Origin: Candidatus Roizmanbacteria bacterium
Lineage (GTDB): Bacteria > Patescibacteriota > Microgenomatia > GCA-001788215 > 2-01-FULL-40-14
NCBI GenBank assembly: GCA_016203755.1
Contig: JACQMD010000113.1
Location: 1 to 12,025, forward strand
DNA: 12,025 bases
Reading direction: 5' to 3'
Shown: positions 5,551 to 12,025 of the stretch, one piece after another
How the letters are laid out: each line of letters starts with the position of its first letter
How positions within the stretch are numbered: the first letter of the stretch is position 1
Position numbers and translations under genes: made by a program
Notes under the pieces: model-generated
Told to the model about the DNA's origin: nothing
Database searches by the model: none
The model's input: only the letters and a program-made list of their open reading frames with translations

Positions 5551-7047
5551 ATGCGAAACATACAACGTGTCGTTACTACAGCAAAAAATCGCTTCCAAAT
5601 CATACTCATCTTAACCAAACAACGTATTAACGTTATACGGCACGTCATAAACCGAAATCCTCTGCGTAGTTTCTTTGGGTTATTAATAATTCTTTTAGGG
5701 TTGGTACTCTTTACAAATTGGCTGGGTCAGCCACCTGCTCCCGCTGAATCATCTCCCGTAGAACCGAAAAAAGTGAACACTTACCGTATCGGAACTACTC
5801 CGAAAGTGCGCTTTTCAGGGAAAATCGAAAAATCGGGGGTTATTACCATCGTTTCCCAGGGGTCAGGCATAATTGCTACATTAGATGTAAAAGAAGGTCA
5901 ACTCGTACAGCAGGGTGCCCGGTTGGTAAGTCTGTCATCAAATTATCAGGGCGGTAATACGGCAAGTCTCCAACGACAGATCGCAGAGACGAGTTTTCAA
6001 TTCGCGAAAGCCAATTTTCCCCTGCAGGAAGAGGTCGTTGCAAAACGACGGGAGGTTGCTGAAAAGACCGATACCAGTGCTGATGAGTTAAGAAAGATAA
6101 CCAACGATTCGATTCAAACAACAAAAGATGCTATTAATACAAGTAAACATATGCTTTCTCTTATCAACGAGCAGCTCGAATCCCAACCCGATGATACGAT
6201 ACTGCTCCAGCAAAAAATTGGGCTTCTTAATGGCATCAACGCAGCCGAACAAGGACTCAAAAATGCTGAATATGCAGTAAACGATGACCATGCGCCCGCA
6301 CAGCTTACAAACCTCGGAAAAGACATCACGCTCAAACAACTCGATCTGGAAGAGAGAAGTATATTGCTCAATCTTGAAATTGCCCGTCTGAATTTCTTAT
6401 TGACTCAAGCTGCGGAGGCTACTATGTTCCCCGTCGCGCCGTTTGTAGGAACAGTAGAACGAATCCAGGTAAACGTTGGCCAGATGGTGAGTCCCGGAAC
6501 ACCTCTTATCACCTTTTCAGGCAGACAGCAAAGCGCCAGTATTGAAGTACTCGTACCGCAGGATATTGCTGACGGGATAAATCGTGCAGAGCCAAGCATT
6601 CTCTCCTTTGGTCATCAACAGATTGAGACAACACCCTACCACGTCTCAAGCGAGCCGACAAACGGACGTTTGTTTTCAGTACTGTATACACTACCCGAAG
6701 CATTCGTCAGAACACCGACGTTTGAGGAAACGTCAAATCAGAAAGGCGCCCCCGCTCTCATTGCCGCAACACACGTAACCAATGGACAATTAATATCGGT
6801 AGATATCCCGGTCGGGTCGGCACAAAGTTCGACCAGCATGCCATTTGTACCGCTTGATGCTGTGTACCAAACAGAACAAGACGCCGCAATCTACGCGGTT
6901 GTTGACGGAATAGCTCAAAGCCGGACGGTGACACTCGGACAAGTCTACGGAAGTTACGTACAGGTACTTTCCGGGATTACCGGGGATACGGATGTAATAG
7001 TAGATCGCTCTGTAGTGGCAGGAGAGAAAGTAGAACTACAAAGGTAA
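5551..7047 (+). CDS. RND efflux adaptor, HlyD/AcrA (membrane fusion protein) family
   Basis: This 498-residue protein is the extracytoplasmic adaptor of the pump encoded next. It has a basic 40-residue cytoplasmic tail, then a membrane anchor (FFGLLIILLGLVLFTNWLG, 41-59), then an exported body. The first lipoyl half is at about 97-128 (GIIATLDVKEGQLVQQGARL). A long helical hairpin follows (about 135-285, Gln/Glu/Leu-rich, coiled-coil-like). The second lipoyl half is at 296-322, with GTVERIQVNVGQMVSPGTPL. Next come a beta-barrel domain (about 327-430) and a membrane-proximal domain (430-497, with VPLDAVYQT and VTLGQVYGSYVQVLSG). The order matches AcrA/MacA-type adaptors, but the protein is longer than typical ones and is anchored by a helix rather than a lipid. 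The first gene of a two-gene operon, it ends 16 bases before the transporter start. Confidence 0.93.
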   Translation: MRNIQRVVTTAKNRFQIILILTKQRINVIRHVINRNPLRSFFGLLIILLGLVLFTNWLGQPPAPAESSPVEPKKVNTYRIGTTPKVRFSGKIEKSGVITIVSQGSGIIATLDVKEGQLVQQGARLVSLSSNYQGGNTASLQRQIAETSFQFAKANFPLQEEVVAKRREVAEKTDTSADELRKITNDSIQTTKDAINTSKHMLSLINEQLESQPDDTILLQQKIGLLNGINAAEQGLKNAEYAVNDDHAPAQLTNLGKDITLKQLDLEERSILLNLEIARLNFLLTQAAEATMFPVAPFVGTVERIQVNVGQMVSPGTPLITFSGRQQSASIEVLVPQDIADGINRAEPSILSFGHQQIETTPYHVSSEPTNGRLFSVLYTLPEAFVRTPTFEETSNQKGAPALIAATHVTNGQLISVDIPVGSAQSSTSMPFVPLDAVYQTEQDAAIYAVVDGIAQSRTVTLGQVYGSYVQVLSGITGDTDVIVDRSVVAGEKVELQR

Positions 7048-7063
7048 CAAGAGCGGCACTTCT

Positions 7064-10000
7064 ATGAAAAATCACTATGCTTCTTACCTTGAACGGTTAA
7101 CCTTTACGCCGAAACTGGCAACGACATGGGTTGCCAAATACCTAACCAACATCCGGATTGTCATATTGCTGTTATTAACTATATTCGCCCTTGGTTTGGT
7201 CAGCTATTTCCAACTACCCCAGCGGCTTAATCCTGAAATTAACATTCCTATTGTTATTATCACCAGTGTATTACCGGGCGCATCTCCTGGGGACGTTGAA
7301 TCGCTGCTGACAAAACCGATTGAAGATGAACTTCAGGGCATTACGGGTATCGATACCCTTACCTCAACATCTGCTGAAAACGTCTCAACAACCGTGATCC
7401 AATTCCACTCAACCGTTAACGGAGAAAAGGCAAAAGACGACGTACAAAGCGCGATAGATGATTTGACCAAGCTTCCGGAAGACGCAACAACGCCAAGCGT
7501 TCGGCTTCTTGATTTTGAGGATCAGCCAATTTGGACATTTGCCGTATCAACATCAGGCGATGTACGATCTCTGATGACATTTACCAAAGCATTACAGCAA
7601 CGAATCGATGAACTTCCTCTCGTTACTCGGGTCGAAGTATCGGGATTCGAGACGCAGGAGATAGTAGTCACTGCCGATCCTTCAACGATAGACGCATTTG
7701 GTATCAGCGCGGCTCAGCTTTCTCAAACCCTCCAGAAAGCAGTTGCCTCATATCCTGCAGGAATACTCGAGACGGCCAATACCGGATTTTCCTTTACCAT
7801 AGATCCAAGCGTTACTACTCTTGAGAACATTAGAAATCTGCGATTAACCGTCAACAATACTTCGGTCAAGCTTGACACTATAGCAACCCTGATGGAACGC
7901 TCGGAACCGGATATCCATGAGGCCCGGATTGCATCCAACACAGACGAAGGAAAACGGGTTGTTGTACTGTATGTGTTTAAAACCAGCACGGCAAAGATCG
8001 GTGAGGCAAGTAATCAGGTAAAAGATGCAGTCGAAGAAACAATCAATCACTATCATAATGGGTTTGAAGTAACCACCATCCAAAATACTGCTGATGAAAT
8101 TAAGACGCAATTTACCGATCTTCTTGGTGAATTTCGCACAACAATCTTCCTTGTTTTTCTTGCGCTTTTGGCATTTCTTGGACTAAAACAGGCCCTTTTG
8201 TCTTCGTTAACCGTTCCGCTCACCTTTCTTTCAGCATTTATGTTTATGAATATGTTGGGAATGTCCATTAATTTTTTGTCGTTGTTTGCATTCCTTCTGA
8301 CACTCGGACTTCTTGTTGACGACACCATTGTCGTGATTTCTGCCATGACCCGCTACTTTCGAACCGGCAAATTTTCGCCGGTCCAAACAGGCATATTAGT
8401 CTGGAAAGACACAATCGTCCCCATCTGGTCAACAACTATTACCACCATCTGGTCATTTATCCCGCTTCTTCTTTCAACAGGCATCATTGGTGAATTTATT
8501 AAACCCATTCCTGTTGTCGTAACGGTCACCATGATTTCATCAACAGCAATTGCAGTCCTTATCACCCTTCCGCTTATGATTGTTATTCTGAAACCCAAAT
8601 TACCCTTTCGGGTAGTTTTGTTGATTAAAATACTGGTAGTTCTTTCTGGACTGGGACTGTTCATTTTTCTCCTTCCGAAAAATCCCGTATTACTCGCGGT
8701 GGGTATAACGTACCTACTCGTGCTACGGGTTGGATGGATGGTTCGTAGTTCTTTACTTAAACCGCTACCGACACGGTTAACAACACTGATTGACCGAGGA
8801 TTTATCGATTTGAAAACACTTGAACGGGGATATTTTTCTTTGATGATCAAAATCCTCAACTCAAAATCGTCTATGCGAAAAGTAATCATTATGAATATTG
8901 CATACGCCCTTTTTGCCTTCTCGCTCCTTCCTCTGGGACTCGTAAAAAATGAGTTTTTCCCCAAAACCGACTATACGCTTCTGTACGTCACACAGGAATT
9001 CCCCCAGGGGACGCGCATTGAAACAATGAAATCTTCAATTGCCCCTGTCGTTGAACAGCTGCGACACTATGAAGGAGTCGAGTTTGTTATTGCTGAAACG
9101 GGCAGATCGATGAGTCAGGAAGGAACTGGTCAGAAACCAACCTCAATCCTCTACACGCTTCATCTTCCCGCGGATAAAAAACACAGGATATCTTCAATTG
9201 AATTGGCGGAAAAGCTTCGCCGGGAACTGCAGCAGCCGAGCGGAAGCAATTTATTGGTTGTTGAATTGACAGGCGGCCCGCCTGCCGGAGCTGATCTTCA
9301 GATAAAACTGTTGGGAAGCGATCTTGGCGAGCTTGACCGGTATGCAAATCAGATCATGGAACACCTCAAACAACAACCGGGCATTACTAATGTTGACAAG
9401 TCAATAAAACCAGGGCCGAGCAAACTCACCTTTGTCCCCGACCCGGACAGACTCGTAGAAAATAACCTGTCAATTGATGCGCTTAGTTTTGCCATGCGCA
9501 CCTATACCAGCGGGTTTACCCTGGATGAGATCAATTTTGATAAACGGACCACAGAGAAAGAACAAGTGATATTTCGATATGAAATACCGCCCAACACTGT
9601 TGAAAGTATTGGACAAATCCGCATTCCGACTACTCAAGGTGAAACAGTACCACTCGTATCTTTGGGGAAACTTGAGCCGCGATTTAATCCGACAAGCATC
9701 ACCCGTGAAGATCAGCGCCGGACGCTTTCTGTTTCTGCAGGCGTTCGAACAGGATACAACATTTCAAAGCTTAATCAGGAACTTGAACGGTTTACCACTC
9801 AATTACATTTACCTGACGGATATTACTGGCAAACAGGCGGTATCAATGAGGAAAATCAGGAATCTGTCATCTCAATCTTACAGGCGATGCTCGTTGCATT
9901 TATTCTCATTCTGGTTACCATGGTCTTGCAGTTTAATTCCTATCGCCAGGCTCTTATTGTACTGCTGGTGATTCCACTTGCAGTCTCGTCAGTATTTTTA

Positions 10001-10351
10001 GCGTTTGCCTTGACCAATACACCGCTTTCATTCCCAGCGCTCATCGGCATTCTATCTCTTTTCGGTATTGTGGTAACTAATTCGATGTTTATTGTTGATA
10101 AGATCAACCTGAATATCAAAGAAGGGATGTCGTTTAAAGAAGCAATTGCCAATGCCGGCAGCTCCCGTATGGAGCCGATTATTTTAACGAAACTTTGCAC
10201 GGTGCTGGGTCTACTGCCCATTACATTTGCCGATCCGCTCTGGAGAGGTCTCGGAGGAGCAATTATTTCGGGACTTTTAATTGCCTCAACCATCATGCTC
10301 TTCTTCATACCGGTTGTGTACTACCAGTGGATGAAACCTGCTGACCTTTAA
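7064..10351 (+). CDS. RND-superfamily efflux transporter (AcrB/CzcA-like)
   Basis: This 1095-residue proton-driven exporter has the standard duplicated layout: TM1 (31-49), a large extracytoplasmic porter domain (50-355), TM2-TM6 (about 358-510), TM7 (606-627), a second porter domain (630-935) and TM8-TM12 (938-1088). Family marks are NPEINIPIVIITSVLPGASP (56-75) and the TM4 proton-site pair Asp419-Asp420 in GLLVDDTIVVI. SRMEPIILTK (1034-1043) in TM11 keeps the equivalents of AcrB Arg971 (Arg1035) and Thr978 (Thr1042). The TM10 site of AcrB Lys940 appears to be Thr1005. About 95 residues separate TM6 and TM7, and these include two extra hydrophobic stretches (516-537 and 541-560). Substrate (drug, lipid or metal) is unknown; no metal-specific motif stands out. 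Only a weak AAGAG lies upstream, so translation may depend on the adaptor gene. Confidence 0.95.
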   Translation: MKNHYASYLERLTFTPKLATTWVAKYLTNIRIVILLLLTIFALGLVSYFQLPQRLNPEINIPIVIITSVLPGASPGDVESLLTKPIEDELQGITGIDTLTSTSAENVSTTVIQFHSTVNGEKAKDDVQSAIDDLTKLPEDATTPSVRLLDFEDQPIWTFAVSTSGDVRSLMTFTKALQQRIDELPLVTRVEVSGFETQEIVVTADPSTIDAFGISAAQLSQTLQKAVASYPAGILETANTGFSFTIDPSVTTLENIRNLRLTVNNTSVKLDTIATLMERSEPDIHEARIASNTDEGKRVVVLYVFKTSTAKIGEASNQVKDAVEETINHYHNGFEVTTIQNTADEIKTQFTDLLGEFRTTIFLVFLALLAFLGLKQALLSSLTVPLTFLSAFMFMNMLGMSINFLSLFAFLLTLGLLVDDTIVVISAMTRYFRTGKFSPVQTGILVWKDTIVPIWSTTITTIWSFIPLLLSTGIIGEFIKPIPVVVTVTMISSTAIAVLITLPLMIVILKPKLPFRVVLLIKILVVLSGLGLFIFLLPKNPVLLAVGITYLLVLRVGWMVRSSLLKPLPTRLTTLIDRGFIDLKTLERGYFSLMIKILNSKSSMRKVIIMNIAYALFAFSLLPLGLVKNEFFPKTDYTLLYVTQEFPQGTRIETMKSSIAPVVEQLRHYEGVEFVIAETGRSMSQEGTGQKPTSILYTLHLPADKKHRISSIELAEKLRRELQQPSGSNLLVVELTGGPPAGADLQIKLLGSDLGELDRYANQIMEHLKQQPGITNVDKSIKPGPSKLTFVPDPDRLVENNLSIDALSFAMRTYTSGFTLDEINFDKRTTEKEQVIFRYEIPPNTVESIGQIRIPTTQGETVPLVSLGKLEPRFNPTSITREDQRRTLSVSAGVRTGYNISKLNQELERFTTQLHLPDGYYWQTGGINEENQESVISILQAMLVAFILILVTMVLQFNSYRQALIVLLVIPLAVSSVFLAFALTNTPLSFPALIGILSLFGIVVTNSMFIVDKINLNIKEGMSFKEAIANAGSSRMEPIILTKLCTVLGLLPITFADPLWRGLGGAIISGLLIASTIMLFFIPVVYYQWMKPADL

Positions 10352-10380
10352 CTCGACGAGTGTGAAGTCACCTGAAGGTG
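10351..10380 (+). other. Two small adjacent palindromes after the efflux operon
   Basis: ACTCGACGAGT (10351-10361) is a perfect 11-base interrupted palindrome starting at the last base of the transporter stop. CACCTGAAGGTG (10369-10380) is a perfect 12-base palindrome. Neither is followed by a T-run, so they are not convincing intrinsic terminators. They could be an mRNA 3'-end structure or a protein-binding site. The rest of the gap to 10447 shows nothing recognisable. Confidence 0.3.
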
Positions 10381-10447
10381 TTCCCTGACATCATCCTGAA
10401 TTGTTTTGTTGGTCCTAAGTCTTTTGTATACGTCTATCAACTCACCC

Positions 10448-10477
10448 TTGCTTTTCACTTCTCAATAGTATCATAAT
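10448..10477 (+). promoter_or_regulatory. Putative leaderless promoter for the 10484 operon
   Basis: TTGCTT (10448-10453), an 18-base spacer and CATAAT (10472-10477) end 6 bases before the ATG at 10484. That places the expected transcript start on the A of the start codon. No Shine-Dalgarno is present. Confidence 0.5.
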
Positions 10478-10483
10478 AAATTA

Positions 10484-11494
10484 ATGGAAACAGTAGTCTT
10501 CTGGGTACTCTGGGGATTTATTTCTTTCTGGGCACTGAAGACATTTTATTTTTCCTTTTCTCAAGAAAAGGTTGAACGACTCCGGAAGGCAAGTCTGGGA
10601 TTTTCTTGCGCGGTACTCATACTCTCCTTTCTGCCTTGGGTTCCGTCTTCTCCGGGAGGATTAAGCGGGATAGGATTGGCTTTGGAAGGTAATTTCCTGG
10701 CGCTGTTATTTCTCATTCTTCTTTTGAACTCCCTTGTGTTATTTTTCCAGAAAGAAATGATATTCCTCAAAATCGGATCTGTGTTGACGTTTCTTTCAAC
10801 AATAGTTCTTTTTGCCCTGATGCTTGCTCTTCGCCCGGGAACCTTTATTCTTTCATGGTATGACATAGCTCCCATCGTAGCGGTGTTCATGCTTCTTTGC
10901 CAGAATGTGGCCGTATTACTTCTCTGGCAGCAACTGGACCTTCAGAAAAAAGAGGCAGTAGCACCGAACACGAAGAAAAAAATAAAGATAGGTCTGGTCT
11001 CATTGGCTATTTTTAGCTTCGGGATACTCATTGTTATTCAAGGAAAAGAAAGTCAGATTCCAGAACCCGTCGAAGAACCAGAAGTAGTTTTACATGAAAA
11101 TTTGGAAGAAAAAAGGTTTGAGACATTTCCCGTCCAGGAGGCAGGACAGGTCTGCTTTGGAGAAGGCCATTTCTCATTTCAAATAGACTCGCCGTATACC
11201 GTCATGTCCGATGACAAAAATGGCGTTGCTCTATTTGCCACCGAGTGGTTAGTGACGGTCTCCACGACGGGCAACAGTATCGTTGAAACCTTAGGTGATT
11301 TTGGGGTACCCTATACGAAAGACGGAGAAATGTATTCGTATCAAATGCTGTCGGGTGAAAGGTATGGAGTCAGTCAGGAGAAAAATGGATTGGTCGTATC
11401 CGTTTTCTCATCCCAGGAAGACGATGAAGATGCTTTGCAGCTTCTATCTCAGGTAGTCGAATCATTACAGGAAGGATGTACAGAAAATGAATAA
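10484..11494 (+). CDS. Six-helix membrane protein with exported C-terminal domain, unknown function
   Basis: I do not recognise this 336-residue protein. Hydrophobic helices are at about 3-23, 36-51, 70-88, 92-115, 124-147 and 167-185. A Glu/Pro-rich linker (186-210, PEPVEEPEV) leads to a soluble domain of about 125 residues, which by helix count should lie on the same side as the N-terminus. The soluble domain contains beta-rich stretches (HFSFQIDSPYTVMS, ALFATEWLVTVS, GLVVSVFSS) and two Cys, 224 and 332, near its ends, which could form a disulfide if exported. The start ATG is fixed by the -10 box 6 bases before it. The last 8 bases overlap the next gene (ATGAATAA), so translation of the two is probably coupled. 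Confidence 0.8.
   Translation: METVVFWVLWGFISFWALKTFYFSFSQEKVERLRKASLGFSCAVLILSFLPWVPSSPGGLSGIGLALEGNFLALLFLILLLNSLVLFFQKEMIFLKIGSVLTFLSTIVLFALMLALRPGTFILSWYDIAPIVAVFMLLCQNVAVLLLWQQLDLQKKEAVAPNTKKKIKIGLVSLAIFSFGILIVIQGKESQIPEPVEEPEVVLHENLEEKRFETFPVQEAGQVCFGEGHFSFQIDSPYTVMSDDKNGVALFATEWLVTVSTTGNSIVETLGDFGVPYTKDGEMYSYQMLSGERYGVSQEKNGLVVSVFSSQEDDEDALQLLSQVVESLQEGCTENE
11469..11476 (+). promoter_or_regulatory. Shine-Dalgarno of the overlapping downstream gene
   Basis: AGGAAGGA lies inside the end of the upstream coding region, 10 bases before the ATG at 11487. It supports ribosome entry or re-initiation at the 8-base gene overlap. Confidence 0.6.
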
Positions 11495-11972
11495 AAGAAA
11501 GATACTGATAGTAGTGTTACTTCTGGTACTTTTTTCGCCGAGGGTTTCGGCCCAGACTCCCGATGAATTGAGAAAATTTGCTGAGGTTCAGCGGGCATTG
11601 GCCGGAGACCCGAGTCAGTGGAGAGCCCGGCGAACTGATCCCAATAAATTTTTTTATCCGGTATCGAGGAGTACGAGGCAGATACTTGAAGAAGAACGGG
11701 TGCAAAGACTGAACGTTGTCCTTAATTCCAACCCTGCTGCCCAGGCTGATAAAGACTATATACGATACTTCGAAGCCTTATATGATGAAGAGTCTGAAGA
11801 CGGGAAATTGCTTCGCCAGCAGGCAGGCGGAACGTTACTATCGGGAAACTATAAGCTGCAAAGCAATGCGGGAACGGAGCTCGGAAGAATTAAAGATATT
11901 TATGAACAGATAACAAGCACCGTAGCACGATACGGAGAGCCTTCAGGTGATAAGCCGAGTTCGTGTCTTTAG
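11487..11972 (+). CDS. Small secreted protein of unknown function
   Basis: This 161-residue protein has a classical signal peptide: basic MNKRK, a hydrophobic core ILIVVLLLVLF, and a VSA-Q cleavage site after residue 22. There is no lipobox Cys. The mature part is charged and mostly helical (for example ELRKFAEVQRALAG and RQILEEERVQRLN), with no recognised domain and a single Cys at position 160, next to the C-terminus. It overlaps the preceding membrane-protein gene by 8 bases and has its own AGGAAGGA, so the two are likely made together and may act together at the cell surface. It ends in TAG followed at once by another possible start. A frameshifted longer protein cannot be excluded because the window ends 53 bases later. 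Confidence 0.75.
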   Translation: MNKRKILIVVLLLVLFSPRVSAQTPDELRKFAEVQRALAGDPSQWRARRTDPNKFFYPVSRSTRQILEEERVQRLNVVLNSNPAAQADKDYIRYFEALYDEESEDGKLLRQQAGGTLLSGNYKLQSNAGTELGRIKDIYEQITSTVARYGEPSGDKPSSCL

Positions 11973-11978
11973 GAAAAT

Positions 11979-12025
11979 ATGGGTGAGTGCCGGCATATGG
12001 CGATTATATTGCAAGAGTCTATGGA
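11979..12025 (+). CDS. Possible start of a further gene, cut by window end
   Basis: An ATG seven bases after the TAG of the secreted-protein gene opens a frame to the window end (MGECRHMAIILQESM so far). AGGA (11971-11974) is 4 bases upstream, a short spacing. It is in the same frame as the previous gene, so a sequencing or natural stop inside one longer gene is the alternative. There is too little to name it. Confidence 0.2.
   Translation, partial: MGECRHMAIILQESM

Noticed and set aside
8353..8964. Minus-strand open frame of about 200 codons inside the RND transporter
   Set aside because: It is fully antisense to a well-supported coding region, is low in complexity (many Thr, Ile, Arg), and has no start signals.
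10369..10380. CACCTGAAGGTG as an intrinsic terminator of the efflux operon
   Set aside because: The stem is short and the following bases (TTCCCTGAC) contain no T-run, so I list it only as a palindrome.
1..12025. CRISPR array, tRNA, rRNA, insertion sequence or prophage
   Set aside because: No spaced direct repeats, cloverleaf, rRNA-like block, transposase motif or phage structural gene was seen on either strand.

Overview
The window looks like a chromosomal stretch from a small-genome bacterium. I suspect a Candidate Phyla Radiation (Patescibacteria, Microgenomates-like) lineage. This is inferred from style, not from a marker gene. Many genes have unknown products, and several start codons sit only 6-9 bases after a TATAAT-like -10 box, which suggests leaderless mRNAs. 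Strong Shine-Dalgarno sequences are rare. TGA, TAA and TAG all appear as stops, and no rRNA, tRNA, CRISPR array, transposase or phage gene is visible. No gap between genes exceeds about 145 bases.

Layout. Bases 1-162 hold the 3' end of a VapC-like PIN-domain ribonuclease. Next come two plus-strand genes, each with its own promoter: a seven-helix membrane protein of unknown function (196-948) and a KefB/KefC-type cation/proton antiporter with a C-terminal TrkA-N (RCK) domain (969-2651). Convergent to these, on the minus strand, is a block of poorly known soluble proteins. Read in its own direction it holds a minimal nucleotidyltransferase-fold protein (4903-4478), a protein with methyltransferase-like Rossmann motifs (4459-3269) and a helical protein with a short Gly/Asn-rich beta-like module (3216-2656). 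Upstream of that block, also on the minus strand, is a four-helix membrane protein (5409-4996) started from TTG behind a strong Shine-Dalgarno.

A 141-base divergent promoter region (5410-5550) separates that gene from a two-gene efflux operon: an HlyD/AcrA-type adaptor (5551-7047) and an RND-superfamily transporter (7064-10351). No outer-membrane channel gene is present. The transporter carries what looks like an extra pair of hydrophobic helices between TM6 and TM7. After a 132-base gap with two small palindromes, a third plus-strand unit starts with a six-helix membrane protein with an exported tail (10484-11494). It overlaps by 8 bases a small secreted protein (11487-11972), and a further reading frame may begin at 11979.

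Working together: the adaptor and RND transporter almost certainly form one proton-driven export machine. The antiporter would handle K+/Na+ and proton balance. The overlapping 10484/11487 pair is probably a translationally coupled envelope-protein pair. I see no clear new system that can be proven from sequence alone. The best candidates for a second look are the modified RND pump, the minus-strand block of unknown proteins, and the recurrent leaderless promoter arrangement.
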